The notes: generated by a model not told the origin, from the sequence alone. A stretch of DNA of 64,000 nucleotides from Streptomyces sp. NBC_00376 (GCF_036077095.1 NZ_CP107960.1:5456001-5520000); one strand, 5' to 3'; counted from the stretch's first letter, positions 16,813 through 25,883 are shown. Numbers and translations are program-made.

Positions 16813-17652
16813 ATGACCGCCACCCACACCCTCCGTGTCCCCGGCGCGCACCTGCACTACGAGGTGCGCGGCGCGGGACCGCTCCTGCTGCTCATGGGAT
16901 CACCCATGGAGGCCGAGGCCTTCGCACCGCTGGCCGACGCGCTCGCGGGCGACCACACCGTCGTCACGCACGACCCGAGGGGCATCTCGGGCAGCACCCT
17001 CGACGACCCCGACGAGGACACCGTCCCCGACCGGCGGGCGGACGACGTTGCGGCGATCCTGGACGCGCTCGGGGCCGATTCGGCCGATGTGTTCGGGAGC
17101 AGTGGCGGCGCGGTGACCGGGCTGGCACTCGTCGCCCGGCACCCCGACCGGGTACGGACGCTGGTCGCGCACGAGCCGCCCGTCATGGAGGTCCTTCCCG
17201 ACGCGGCCGAACAACGTGCGATGACCGAGGGCATCATCGAGACCTTCCACAAGGAGGGCCAGGGCGCGGCATGGATGAAGTTCATGGCCGGCGCCGGATT
17301 CGCCGACGAGGGCGGGGAGGGAGGGGGTTGTGCCGAGGGCGGCGAGAGCGCCCCCGCCGGGCCGTTCGGTGAGCCCACGGCGCAGGACCTCGCCAACGGC
17401 GCCCGTTTCTTCGGCCACGACCTGCGGGGCACCGCCCGCTACGTACCCGACATCGCTGCACTGACGGCCGCACCGACCCGGGTCCTCGTCGGGGTCGGCG
17501 CGGCCTCGCAGGGGCTGATCACGTACCGGACGTCCATCGTGCTGGCGGAACTGCTCGGCACCCGCCCGGTCGAGTTCCCCGGCGACCACGCCGGTTTCCT
17601 GGGCGACCCGACGGGCTTCGCCGAGGCACTGCGCAAGAGCCTGACGAGCTGA
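16813..17652 (+). CDS. Alpha/beta hydrolase
   Basis: A 279-residue cytosolic protein of the alpha/beta hydrolase fold. The nucleophile elbow is GSSGG (Ser 97), the oxyanion region is MGSPMEAEAF and the HDPRGISGS loop is typical. FPGDHAGFL near the C-terminus gives the catalytic His, and an acidic residue sits after the late strand (VLVGVG). An acidic, glycine-rich cap insertion lies at about 165-195. Substrate unknown; related proteins include non-haem peroxidases and esterases. Followed by a strong hairpin. Confidence 0.88.
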   Translation: MTATHTLRVPGAHLHYEVRGAGPLLLLMGSPMEAEAFAPLADALAGDHTVVTHDPRGISGSTLDDPDEDTVPDRRADDVAAILDALGADSADVFGSSGGAVTGLALVARHPDRVRTLVAHEPPVMEVLPDAAEQRAMTEGIIETFHKEGQGAAWMKFMAGAGFADEGGEGGGCAEGGESAPAGPFGEPTAQDLANGARFFGHDLRGTARYVPDIAALTAAPTRVLVGVGAASQGLITYRTSIVLAELLGTRPVEFPGDHAGFLGDPTGFAEALRKSLTS

Positions 17653-17657
17653 GAAGA

Positions 17658-17680
17658 GGCGGACCCCGATCGGGTCCGCC
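17658..17680. terminator. Bidirectional terminator hairpin
   Basis: Perfect 9-bp arms GGCGGACCC (17658-17666) and GGGTCCGCC (17672-17680) between convergent genes. Confidence 0.8.
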
Positions 17681-17690
17681 CCCGCCTCGC

Positions 17691-18260
17691 CTACTCCTGC
17701 CCCGCCCTCTCCCGCTCGACCTCCGCGGCCCGCCCCGTCAGCAGCCCGAGCACCTGCTCCAGCTGCTCACGGGCGCCCGGATCGGTGATGACCCCGTCCG
17801 GTCCGACCACGTCGCGGTCCACGGAGATCCGTACGCAGGCCGGCTCCACGATGTCCGCGCCGGTGTAGCCCAGCACCGTACGCAGCGTGGCCTCCGCGCC
17901 CTGGCCGCGCCCGGGTGCCGCGGCGTTGACCCAGGCCGTCGGCTTGTCGCAGATCTCGGTGCCGCCGACCGTCCAGTCCAGCAGGTTCTTGAACGTCCCC
18001 GGCAGGGTTCCCGCGTACTCCGGCGTACAGACCAGAACGGCGTCCGCGTCGTCGATCGCCGCACGCAGCTCCACCACCGGAGCCGGCAGCGGATCCACGT
18101 CGTCGTCGGGGTTGAAGTGCGGGAGCGCCGCGAGGCCGTCGTAAGGAACGGTCCGTACTCCCGAAGGCGCTACGGCCTGCGCGGTGCGCAGCACGGTCTC
18201 GTTGGACGAGCCGCTGCGCAGGCTTCCGGACAGCAGGAGGATGACAGATTGAGTGGGCAT
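17691..18260 (-). CDS. NADPH-dependent FMN reductase family protein
   Basis: A 189-residue flavodoxin-fold protein. The phosphate-binding loop SGSLRSGSSN is at residues 11-20, VCTPEYAGTLPGTFKNLLDW (about 80-99) is the isoalloxazine-contact and dimer segment, and CDKPTAWVNAAAPGRGQG follows. These features match the azoreductase/chromate reductase-like NAD(P)H:quinone or FMN reductases. Cytosolic; reduces quinones, azo compounds or FMN. Single gene. Confidence 0.92.
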   Translation of the reverse strand: MPTQSVILLLSGSLRSGSSNETVLRTAQAVAPSGVRTVPYDGLAALPHFNPDDDVDPLPAPVVELRAAIDDADAVLVCTPEYAGTLPGTFKNLLDWTVGGTEICDKPTAWVNAAAPGRGQGAEATLRTVLGYTGADIVEPACVRISVDRDVVGPDGVITDPGAREQLEQVLGLLTGRAAEVERERAGQE

Positions 18261-18391
18261 GCTCGCTCAACTCGCGGGAGCCCAGGCCTAATTCCCTAAC
18301 CCGCTCCTGTGTATGACACCACCCCGGCACGGGCGCGGGGCGGCTCGTACCGGGGTGGGGGTCGGGTGGTGCGGCTTGTGGAGCGGTGGGA

Positions 18392-18739
18392 TCAGCTGAA
18401 GACGACCGAGCGGAGCTTCAGCCGGCTGCTGGCGTGTCCGCCGTCGGGCCGGAGGGTGAAGTAGTCGCCCTCACAGTCGGGACCGCTGAAGACCGTCGCG
18501 CTGGAGTCGGTGAAGTTCCACGGAGTGTGTGCGGGGTTCGACGAGCTGGGGTCGGCGACCTCGGGAAGTGTGATGCACATCCGGCTCGGCGGGTCGAGGA
18601 GGAAGCCGATCTGAGGCGAGCCGTCGAGACCGGTGTACGTGTACGAGAAGTCTCCGGTGGCCGCGCCGGCCGAGGCCGGCACGGCGACGATGAGCGCGAG
18701 AGCGCCGAAGGCGGCAGCAACGGTGGAGCGAAGACGCAT
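18392..18739 (-). CDS. Small secreted protein, hypothetical
   Basis: 115 residues from ATG 18739, preceded by AAGGAG at good spacing. MRLRSTVAAAFGALALIVAV followed by PASAGAA is a signal peptide with a plausible cut after ASAGA. The mature part of about 85 residues has two cysteines (SRMCIT and PDCEGD), probably one disulphide, and an aromatic/Asp-rich beta pattern. The ending LRSVVFS is similar to small secreted beta-sandwich proteins of Streptomyces, but no function can be assigned. Confidence 0.75.
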   Translation of the reverse strand: MRLRSTVAAAFGALALIVAVPASAGAATGDFSYTYTGLDGSPQIGFLLDPPSRMCITLPEVADPSSSNPAHTPWNFTDSSATVFSGPDCEGDYFTLRPDGGHASSRLKLRSVVFS

Positions 18740-18986
18740 GGGGGGAACTCCTTGTGCGGTGATCAGAAACGGCCGAAGACGGCCCAAGCCTGCGGCCGCT
18801 GACCTGCGACTACGGTCGGAAAAGGGGTTCCGTCACCCGGACGTGAGATGCCGAATCGGTTCTGCCGACGGCCATGCGGGTCATGAGCCGGTCGCACCGT
18901 GTTGACCACCATGCCGATCGCCGAGGGCCGGTCCGTTCGGCGGCGAGGCATGTATCCGTCTCGCCGGCAGGTCATAGTGTGGCCCG

Positions 18987-19520
18987 GTGAAGACAGAGAT
19001 GATCGTGCTCAACGGTGGCTCCAGCTCGGGGAAGTCCAGCATTGCAAGGTGCCTTCAGAGGGTGTTGCCGGACCCGTGGCTGACCTTCGGGGTCGACACA
19101 CTGATCGATGCGATGCCCGCGTCCATGAGTGAGTCGGACACGGGCATCGATTTCGCTCCGGACGGCGAGGTGGTCGTGGGCCCCGAGTTCCGTGCGCTGG
19201 AGGCGGCCTGGATCGAGGGGATCGCCGCGATGGCCAGGGCCGGCGCCGGGGTCATCGTGGACGAGGTGTTCCTCGGCGGCCCGGCGTCCCAGCAGCGGTG
19301 GCAGAAGGCGCTCGGTGGACTCCGGGTGCTGTGGGTCGGAGTCCGGTGCGACAGCGCCGTCGCCACTGCCCGTGAGGCCGCGCGGGGCGACCGCGTACCC
19401 GGCATGGCGGCCTCACAGGCGGACGCGGTCCACCAGGGCGTGACCTACGACCTGGAGGTGGACACGACGCGGAGCGGGGCGATGGAGTGTGCGCGGATCA
19501 TCGCAGCTCACACCAAGTGA
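18987..19520 (+). CDS. Chloramphenicol phosphotransferase-like kinase (CPT family)
   Basis: A 177-residue P-loop kinase starting at GTG 18987. The Walker A is GGSSSGKSS (10-18) and the sequence continues [25 protein letters not shown], as in the Streptomyces venezuelae CPT that phosphorylates the 3-hydroxyl of chloramphenicol. VDEVFLGG contains the catalytic-base region and [20 protein letters not shown] the arginine lid. Members are widespread, so chloramphenicol itself may not be the natural substrate. Isolated gene. Confidence 0.9.
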   Translation: MKTEMIVLNGGSSSGKSSIARCLQRVLPDPWLTFGVDTLIDAMPASMSESDTGIDFAPDGEVVVGPEFRALEAAWIEGIAAMARAGAGVIVDEVFLGGPASQQRWQKALGGLRVLWVGVRCDSAVATAREAARGDRVPGMAASQADAVHQGVTYDLEVDTTRSGAMECARIIAAHTK

Positions 19521-19616
19521 CGGGCCTCGACCCACCGCCCCCACTGATCGTTTCCAGCCACAGCACCACGCATCACGGCGACGCCCGTCGCGATGGGCAC
19601 TGCCGCGTGGCGGGCA

Positions 19617-20096
19617 CTACGCGTCGCCGAGCTCCAGCTCACCGACGACCTCGTCCTCGGCCTTCTCCCCGGTCAGCCGGAACCCGAGCCTGAAGTAGAA
19701 CTGCTCGGGGCCGTGTTCACCGGGAACAAAGGTCACGGTCGCACGAGTCTGCCCGCGCCGCCGGATCTCCTCGCACACCGCATCCACGGCGAAACGGCCG
19801 TACCCACGGCCCTGTTGATCGGCGGCGATGTTCAGCCGCCAGAGTCCGGAGCGCAGCCTGGTGTCGTTCGGATCGTCCGGGTAGAACCGGACGTCGAAGA
19901 AGGCCATGACGAAGCCGACGAGCTGCTCGCCGTCGAAGATCAACCGGGGCCAGGCGATGTCGGGGGTGGTGTAGGCCTGAGCCAGCGACCAGGCGACCGG
20001 CTTCACGAGTCCGTCCTGGTCCGGCCGTACTTTCAGTTGGCAGGCGGCCTCGACGTTGTCCGCCGTGACCTTTTCGAGCCGCAGTGATGAAGACAT
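19617..20096 (-). CDS. GNAT N-acetyltransferase (spermidine acetyltransferase-like)
   Basis: A 159-residue protein. LVGFVMAFFDVRFYPDD, then LWRLNIAADQQGRGYGRFAV (acetyl-CoA pyrophosphate loop QQGRGYGR) and EQFYFRLGFRLTGE form the GNAT core. The order and the LRLEKVTADNVEAACQLKV start resemble BltD/SpeG-like spermidine/spermine acetyltransferases. Cytosolic; polyamine is only a likely acceptor. Confidence 0.88.
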   Translation of the reverse strand: MSSSLRLEKVTADNVEAACQLKVRPDQDGLVKPVAWSLAQAYTTPDIAWPRLIFDGEQLVGFVMAFFDVRFYPDDPNDTRLRSGLWRLNIAADQQGRGYGRFAVDAVCEEIRRRGQTRATVTFVPGEHGPEQFYFRLGFRLTGEKAEDEVVGELELGDA

Positions 20097-20191
20097 GCGG
20101 GCAACTTATAGATCGATGTTCAGCCGCATCGAACGAATAACCGCCTCGATGCCTTCGCCGCGTTCCCGCCGCCTGGCGATTCACAACGTCG

Positions 20192-20230
20192 GGATGCCCG
20201 GTGCCGCCGGGGTGGCGGCACCGGGCATCC
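20192..20230 (-). terminator. Strong hairpin downstream of the Lys/Ala-rich gene
   Basis: A perfect 17-bp stem (20192-20208 with 20214-20230) and 5-base loop, 24 bp after the stop codon at 20254. Confidence 0.88.
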
Positions 20231-20253
20231 AGCGAACTCCCTTGGGAAAAGGG

Positions 20254-21162
20254 TCAGTTCGCGGGGGCCTGGTAGAGGCCCCGGCCGGCGCGGTGGGCCC
20301 GGGAGGTGGCGACGAGCCGGTCCAGCGTGCTGCGAACGGTGTTGATGCCGTTGGGGGTGAGCTCACGCCCCAGGGCCTTCGTCACGTCACGGGCGCGGAC
20401 GGGGGTGTCGCCGGACTCGGCGAGCACCTTCATGGTCAGCTCGGTGAGGCTGCCGCTGTCGTCGGCGGCCGGTGCGGCGGTCGCGGCGGGCGCGGCCTTC
20501 TTCGGCGCGCGGGCCTTCGCGGGCTTGGCGGCCTTGGTCGCCTTCGCCTCCTTGGCCGGTGCGGCGGACTTGGTGCCCTTGACCGACCTGGTGGCCTTGG
20601 TCGCCTTGGCGGGTGCGGCGGACTCCGTGTCCTCGGCGGTCCTGCTGCCCTTGGCGTCCTTGACCTCCTCGACGGGCTTGGCGGCGGCCTTCTTGGCCTG
20701 GCCGCGCTGAGCCCTCGGCTTGGCGGTGGCCTGCTTGCGGCCCTTGGGCGCGGCGGGTGCCTTGCGGGCGGTGCGGCGCGCGGGGGTGGTCGCCGCCTGC
20801 TCCTGCGGGGCTTCCACCTGGACGACGGAGTCCACGGAATCCTGCGCCTGCTGCGGAATCCGGGCAATGGGAACGCTCACAGCCCCGGCGTCGGCGGCCT
20901 CTGCGGCGTCGGCGGTCGCGGCGTCAGCGGCCTTGACGTCCTCGGGCGCGTCGGCGCTCGCGGTGGGCGCGGGGGCGGTGGCGGGGGTGCCCGCCAGGGC
21001 GCGCAGTGCGGTCAGCGCGGTACGCACCGACTCCAGGCGTTCGGTGACGGTCGCGAGTTCCTTCTCCAGACTCTGCTGGTGCTGCTCCAGACGCGGAAGT
21101 TCCGCCTCCAGCAAGGTAGTTGTGGCATCGATGGTGACCAGTGTGCTGGTCTCGGAGGTCAT
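20254..21162 (-). CDS. Histone H1-like Lys/Ala-rich protein with coiled coil and C-terminal winged helix
   Basis: A 302-residue protein in three parts. Residues 18-60 (LEAELPRLEQHQQSLEKELA) form a coiled coil. Residues 130-235 are a low-complexity Lys/Ala/Pro tail with repeated AKATKA and AKKAAAKP motifs, like eukaryotic H1 tails and bacterial nucleoid proteins. Residues 238-300 (LTELTMKVLAESGDTPVRA, then VTKALGRELTPNGINTVRST) look like a winged helix. It probably binds DNA through both basic tail and winged helix. Single gene. Confidence 0.75.
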   Translation of the reverse strand: MTSETSTLVTIDATTTLLEAELPRLEQHQQSLEKELATVTERLESVRTALTALRALAGTPATAPAPTASADAPEDVKAADAATADAAEAADAGAVSVPIARIPQQAQDSVDSVVQVEAPQEQAATTPARRTARKAPAAPKGRKQATAKPRAQRGQAKKAAAKPVEEVKDAKGSRTAEDTESAAPAKATKATRSVKGTKSAAPAKEAKATKAAKPAKARAPKKAAPAATAAPAADDSGSLTELTMKVLAESGDTPVRARDVTKALGRELTPNGINTVRSTLDRLVATSRAHRAGRGLYQAPAN

Positions 21163-21463
21163 GGTGTCGCCCTTCTGTCCCGGCCGACCGTTGGTGACCG
21201 ATGTATCGCAGGGTAAGGGGTGTTGTGTTGTGGCCGGAAATCGCCTCTCGATATGAGCTGTTCAAGGGGCACCACCGCACTGACCGTCAGTCTCCCGAAA
21301 GTCCTGGCTTTACGCCCAGGAGATGGCGTGGGAGGCACTCGTTTGGCGGCACCCGCTGCAGGGTCCGGAAGCGCCCTCGTCCCCCGACTCCCGGTGGGAG
21401 CGGGGGGCGAGGTACGGGGGACGGGGCGCAGGTAAGAGGGCCGAGGGACGAGGAGTGGGGCGG
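21163..21463. other. Intergenic region with no gene
   Basis: The 301 bp between the M23 peptidase stop and the start of the Lys/Ala-rich gene must hold the promoter of the latter near 21170-21250 and the end of the peptidase transcript. No convincing ORF, riboswitch or perfect hairpin was seen. Confidence 0.5.
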
Positions 21464-22246
21464 TCAGCCGTTCCGGCTCACCGGCGCGGAGCCGGTGGGG
21501 TAACTGGTGCCGGTCTCCAGGGTGTTGGGGATCTCGCGGCTGAGCTGGCTGTCGCAGTACACGACGTTCCAGTGCAGATGCGGCCCGGTCACGTTGCCGG
21601 TGGCGCCGGAGGTGCCGATCTGTTGTCCCTGGGCCACTGAGTCGCCGACGTCGATGATCGTCGAACTCAGGTGGGCGTACTGGGTGCACCGGTTGTTGCC
21701 GTGGTTGACCAGTGCCATGATGCCGCCCGCGCCGTTCCAGCCCTCGAAGTAGACGGTGCCGCCCGCCGAGGCGACGATCGGGGTGCCGGTGGGTGTGGCG
21801 AAGTCGACCGCGTGCCGGTTGTAGTCGTCGTTGTGCGAGTAGCCCTCGCCCGGGGTCTGGGTCACGGTGTACGCGCTGCCGGCCCGGTACGGCAGCTTGA
21901 ACGGGGCTCCGCCGGAGCAGGCGGGCACCACCGGCGCGTTCGACCCGGTCTCCAGGAAGCCGTCGCTGACCCAGCCACCGTTCGGGAGCTTGTTCCAGAT
22001 GTTGGTGGCACCGCCGATGCCGTCCACGGTGTCGCCCCGGCCGTAGCAACGGATGGTCACTCTGCTGCCGTTGGCGAGGCTGCCGAGCACCTGGGCACCC
22101 AGGCTGGGCGCGGACCGTATCTGGAGCGGAAGTCCGCTGGGAACGCTCACCGTCACCACGGCGTCGGCATGTGCCGACGCCGCGGGAACCATGACCGCGA
22201 GTCCCGCGAAGAGGAGGGCCAGTCCGGCCCGGATGCTTCGACGCAT
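21464..22246 (-). CDS. Secreted M23 metallopeptidase with SH3-like domain
   Basis: A 260-residue protein. Residues 1-27 are a signal peptide (ending SAHADA). Residues 30-105 resemble a bacterial SH3 domain (LQIRSAPSLGAQVLGSLANG, then RVTIRCYGRG) that would bind peptidoglycan. Residues 130-235 are an M23 endopeptidase domain: NRHAVDF gives the first His and Asp zinc ligands and GPHLHW gives the catalytic and third-ligand His. It should cleave peptide crosslinks in the wall. Alone in its unit. Confidence 0.93.
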   Translation of the reverse strand: MRRSIRAGLALLFAGLAVMVPAASAHADAVVTVSVPSGLPLQIRSAPSLGAQVLGSLANGSRVTIRCYGRGDTVDGIGGATNIWNKLPNGGWVSDGFLETGSNAPVVPACSGGAPFKLPYRAGSAYTVTQTPGEGYSHNDDYNRHAVDFATPTGTPIVASAGGTVYFEGWNGAGGIMALVNHGNNRCTQYAHLSSTIIDVGDSVAQGQQIGTSGATGNVTGPHLHWNVVYCDSQLSREIPNTLETGTSYPTGSAPVSRNG

Positions 22247-22330
22247 CGTCGCCTCCGTGTGTGTGGGGGGAGAGGGCGGAACGGGAGCTTGTCATGCTCG
22301 CGGCATGTCCGGCAATGCGGCTGACAGCGG

Positions 22331-22386
22331 GCCGATCCGCTCAGGCCCGGCCCTCCTCGGCGAGAGCCGATCCGCTCAGGCCCGGC
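22331..22386. repeat. 21-bp direct repeat across the MFS stop codon
   Basis: Identical copies at 22331-22351 and 22366-22386, 35 bp apart; the second contains the MFS stop. It looks like a short tandem duplication of the gene end. Confidence 0.8.
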
Positions 22387-23599
22387 TCTCCCCGGCGCTC
22401 GCGTGCTCCGACGGGTCGGCCTCGGCCACCCGCCGCTCCCCGCCACGCCCACGCCCCAGCCTCAACCGCAAGGCCATGACGACCAGTGCGGCGATCGCGA
22501 ACCCGGCGCCCGCCCAGGGGAGTTGCCGCGCACCGTGCTCGGCCAGCACCCAGCCGCCGACCGCGGTCCCGACGGTGATGCCGAGGTTGGAGAACGAGAT
22601 GAAGAGGCTGTTGCCGAACTCGGGTGCATCGCTCGCGTCCCGCCCGAGCCAGCTCTGGCTCACGATGAGCCCGCCCGAATGCACGGCACCCCAGATCAGG
22701 ACCGCCGGAACCATCGCGGCGACCAGCGGCCCGGCGGCGTACAGAAGGACATAGACCAGCAGGCACAGCACCGGGTACGCGACGACGGTGCGGACGAGGC
22801 CGCGACGCAGCAGGCTGCCGAAGGCGAAGTTCCCGAGGATCATCACGATGCCGAACGCCATCAGCATGGCGCTGACCCACGTACCGTCCATGTGCGTGAC
22901 CTGACCCAGGTACTCGGCGAAGTAGCCGTACACCGAGAACATCGCAGCGAAGACGAGGACGACCGACGCGATGGTCAGCCACATCCGGGGCCGCTTGAGG
23001 ACGCTCAGCTGGGCACCGTAGGAGACGCGTTGTCCTCGCCCGACCGGCATCGGCGGAACGAACCGCAGGATGCCCAGGAAGGCGATCAGGTTGACGAGCG
23101 CCCCGAACCAGAAGGCCGACGCCAGGGACAGGTGCTCGGCGAGGTACGACGTCAACGGCACACCGAACGCGAAGCCGACGGTGACACCGGCGAACACGGT
23201 CGTCGTGGCCCGGGTCGCGTCCTTCGCCGGTACCAGCCGAGCGGCGGTGGCGAGTGCGACCGCGAAGAACACGGGATGGAACAGGGCGGGGACGATGCGG
23301 AAGGCGAGCATCACCTCGTACTGAGTGGTGAGCGCGTAGACGGCGTTGGAGACGGCGAACACCGCGATCGCGGCTGCGAGCACCTTCTTGCGGTCGATGC
23401 CGGAGGCGAGCAGCGTGGTGAACGGCCCGGACACCGCGATGACCAGGGCGAACACCCCGACGAGCCAGCCGGCGGTGGACGGTGTGACGCCGAGTTCGGC
23501 CGACACCTGGGGGAGCACGCCGACCATGCCCATCTCGGTGGTGATGATCCCGAACACGCCGAGGGCGAGCACGAGGACGGTGAGGGAGGTCTTTCTCAT
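22376..23599 (-). CDS. MFS exporter, DHA1 12-TMS (Cml/arabinose-efflux type)
   Basis: A 407-residue protein with 12 hydrophobic segments. It starts with VLVLALGVFGIITTEMGMVG and TPSTAGWLVGVFALVIAVSG, typical of chloramphenicol-type and sugar-efflux DHA1 carriers, and has the SGIDRKKVLAAAIAVFAVSN motif A. Probable proton/drug antiporter. A near-copy of the ArsR gene palindrome lies 20 bp before its ATG, so it is likely controlled by the ArsR-type regulator at 25560-25871. Confidence 0.92.
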   Translation of the reverse strand: MRKTSLTVLVLALGVFGIITTEMGMVGVLPQVSAELGVTPSTAGWLVGVFALVIAVSGPFTTLLASGIDRKKVLAAAIAVFAVSNAVYALTTQYEVMLAFRIVPALFHPVFFAVALATAARLVPAKDATRATTTVFAGVTVGFAFGVPLTSYLAEHLSLASAFWFGALVNLIAFLGILRFVPPMPVGRGQRVSYGAQLSVLKRPRMWLTIASVVLVFAAMFSVYGYFAEYLGQVTHMDGTWVSAMLMAFGIVMILGNFAFGSLLRRGLVRTVVAYPVLCLLVYVLLYAAGPLVAAMVPAVLIWGAVHSGGLIVSQSWLGRDASDAPEFGNSLFISFSNLGITVGTAVGGWVLAEHGARQLPWAGAGFAIAALVVMALRLRLGRGRGGERRVAEADPSEHASAGESRA

Positions 23600-23618
23600 C
23601 GGAAGGATCCGAACCTTT

Positions 23619-23643
23619 CATAAATCTAGAAAAGTAGATGCAT
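23619..23643 (-). promoter_or_regulatory. Probable operator upstream of the MFS exporter
   Basis: The sequence ATCTAGAAAAGTAGATGCAT matches 18 of 20 positions of the palindrome in front of the ArsR-type gene at 25884-25915. It lies between the MFS start and its upstream region, where repressor binding would block transcription. Confidence 0.7.
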
Positions 23644-23794
23644 CGCATCATGGGGATGGGTTTGCGTCGTGGGGAAGGGATGCCCGGCCGGGCCCGCCCC
23701 TCGGCCGAGCGTCATATGTCGATGAACGCCTGACGCAACACAGGGGCCGAGGCGGAGGCCGTGATCAATGGGTGGTCGGTCGGTCGGTGCGCTG

Positions 23795-25348
23795 TCAATT
23801 CCCTTGGCTCTGTTGCCACTTCGGGAACACCGAGGTCAGGAAAGCCTCGCCGCGGGACACGCTTCCCGTGGAGTAGTTGCAGGAGAACGAGTCGGGCCAA
23901 CTCGGGTTGAACTTGAGCAGCATGACCGTGGCGTTGCTCTGCGCGGTGGCGGCGTCGACGCCCAGCTTCTCCATCATCCAGGCGAAGACGGCGTTGCGAC
24001 GCTGCTCCTCGCGGACGACCGCATCGCCGCCGCCCTTCACCCGGCCCGCGGCGTTCACGATTCCCGCGCGCTGCATGTCCTCCTTGAAGGAGACGCCCAT
24101 CTGCTGCCAGTTCCCCTCCCACATGGCGCGGTTCGCCGCGGCCTGCTGCTTCAGCTGGTCGGCCTGCTGCTGTGTGAGGGGCGCGGCATTGGCGTTGGCC
24201 AGTTTCATCCCGGCGATGACGGTGGGGTCGAGCGACAGGTAGACGGACTCGCCGAACTGCGGGAACAGGGCGTCCCAGCTGGTCTTGTTCAGGACGTGGC
24301 CCTCGCTGGCGGTGGCGGTGATGTCCACGGCCCCGATGGGATTCCCCTGCGAGTACAGAACGTAGTCCGGCCGGGTGGAGCCGAACGTCACCTGCGTGGC
24401 GAAGTACGTCCCCGCGGGGAGCGTGGGCCGTCCGGCGCCTTCCAGGCGGGCCTGGGCGACGGATTCGATCGCGTAACCGAACTCCTTGGAGATGCCGCCG
24501 CTCCGGCCGTTGGCATGGAAGTCCTGCCAGACCTCGACCCAACGCTTCGTGTAGCCGTCGTAGTCACTGAGCGGGCCCAGTTGCGGGGCGGTGGTCACGT
24601 AGTTGTATGCCCACTCCACCGCCCTGTCGACGGCCTCGAAGAAGCCCTCGAACAGGGCCGTTTCGGCTGTGCCCGGGGTGCCCTTCTTGATCTTCACGAT
24701 GCGACGCTGCAACTCGGTGTCACCGCCGACGCGCTCCCTGCCCGTCGGCTGTTCCGAAGCGTGCTCGACGGATGGCACCGGCCCCGTGAGCGCACGGGAG
24801 GCGTTCGCCTCGGCCTCGCGTTCGAAGCGGTCACCGGGGTCGGAGATCCGGAGCCCGGCCCCGTTGTCGGTACCCGAGACCGGCCCCTGGCGCTGCTGAA
24901 TCACGTGCGTCAGCTCGTGCGCCAGGGTGTGCCGGTCGCCGCCGCCGTCCCCGAGCACGATGTGGCTGCCCGAGGTGTACGCGTGGGCGCCCACCTCCGC
25001 GGCGGATGCGCGGGCGGCGCTGTCCGTGTGCACACGTACGTCGCCGAAGTCGGCGCCGAGCCGGCTCTCCATCTCCTGCCGCACCGACCCGTCCAGGGGC
25101 CTTCCGGGCCTCCGCAGGACATCGTGGACCGAGGAACGCTGAACGGACGCCTCGCTCCCCTGCCCCTGCTCCTTCTCCTGCTGAAGCATGCGCAGGACGA
25201 CCGAGTTGCCGACGGTGCGCTGCAGCGGAGAGAGCTCGGGGACTCCGGCGCCGTCGACATGCGTCGACGCCGCAGCCTCGGACTTCCGGCTCTCGCTCTT
25301 CTGGCTCTTCCGGCTCTCAAGGTCCGAGGCCGAGACACGGGATCGCAA
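23795..25348 (-). CDS. DUF4157 (eCIS core domain) protein with a probable C-terminal effector domain
   Basis: 517 residues from TTG 25348, the only in-frame start, with GGAAGGAG five bases upstream. Residues 38-58 (ELSPLQRTVGNSVVLRML) are the short motif shared by eCIS-type cargo. Residues 75-190 are DUF4157 with a zinc-protease-like HELTH at 144-148. Residues 230-517 are a separate domain, unnamed to me; it contains RPDYVLY, then AVDIT about 15 residues later, loosely like a PD-(D/E)XK core but lacking the Lys. DUF4157 is established as a marker of proteins loaded into extracellular contractile injection systems. No injection-system genes are in the window. Confidence 0.82.
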   Translation of the reverse strand: MRSRVSASDLESRKSQKSESRKSEAAASTHVDGAGVPELSPLQRTVGNSVVLRMLQQEKEQGQGSEASVQRSSVHDVLRRPGRPLDGSVRQEMESRLGADFGDVRVHTDSAARASAAEVGAHAYTSGSHIVLGDGGGDRHTLAHELTHVIQQRQGPVSGTDNGAGLRISDPGDRFEREAEANASRALTGPVPSVEHASEQPTGRERVGGDTELQRRIVKIKKGTPGTAETALFEGFFEAVDRAVEWAYNYVTTAPQLGPLSDYDGYTKRWVEVWQDFHANGRSGGISKEFGYAIESVAQARLEGAGRPTLPAGTYFATQVTFGSTRPDYVLYSQGNPIGAVDITATASEGHVLNKTSWDALFPQFGESVYLSLDPTVIAGMKLANANAAPLTQQQADQLKQQAAANRAMWEGNWQQMGVSFKEDMQRAGIVNAAGRVKGGGDAVVREEQRRNAVFAWMMEKLGVDAATAQSNATVMLLKFNPSWPDSFSCNYSTGSVSRGEAFLTSVFPKWQQSQGN

Positions 25349-25559
25349 GCTCGCTCCTTCCGGCGATACTCGTCGACAGCGTTACGGGTCAGGGGCGGAA
25401 GCAGGAACGGAGGCAGAGGCAGAGACATCGGCACGGACACGACACAACACCGCCCCGCCCAGAATGTCAGCCCGCCCGGACACGGCGAGAGACCCGGGAG
25501 GGAAGACCCGGGGGCACTCTTCGTGCCCTCTCGCTGCACGCGCGGCGGGGCGGGGTGAC

Positions 25560-25871
25560 CTACAACTCGTCACGCACGTACGCGGCGAACTCGGCGATCA
25601 CCGGCTCGTTGCGCCGGTAGTACGTCCACTTGCCGATGCGCTCCGAGACGAGCAGCCCCGCGTCCTTCAGGGTCTGGAGGTACCCGGAGACCACCGACTG
25701 CGCCAGCCCGGCCCGCTTCTGGATGTCACCGACGCACACCCCGATGTGGAAGCCGAGCCCCTGCTGCCGGTAGGAGTCCTCGTCGAAGTACTTCTCCGGC
25801 TCCCTCAGCCACTGCATGAACTGCAGGCGCGCGGGATTGGCGAGCGCCTTGTGCACGGTCAGCGGGTCCAT
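25560..25871 (-). CDS. ArsR/HTH-20-type transcriptional regulator
   Basis: 103 residues from ATG 25871. The winged-helix core reads VHKALANPARLQFMQWLREP, then GLAQSVVSGYLQTLKDAGLL and GKWTYYRRNE for the wing. Two cysteine positions are limited to GVCVGD, so a metal site like classic ArsR is not obvious; it may respond to another signal. A 14-bp-arm palindrome 12 bp before the start suggests autorepression, and the similar site at 23619-23643 suggests control of the MFS exporter. Confidence 0.9.
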   Translation of the reverse strand: MDPLTVHKALANPARLQFMQWLREPEKYFDEDSYRQQGLGFHIGVCVGDIQKRAGLAQSVVSGYLQTLKDAGLLVSERIGKWTYYRRNEPVIAEFAAYVRDEL

Positions 25872-25883
25872 CGCTCCACCTCT

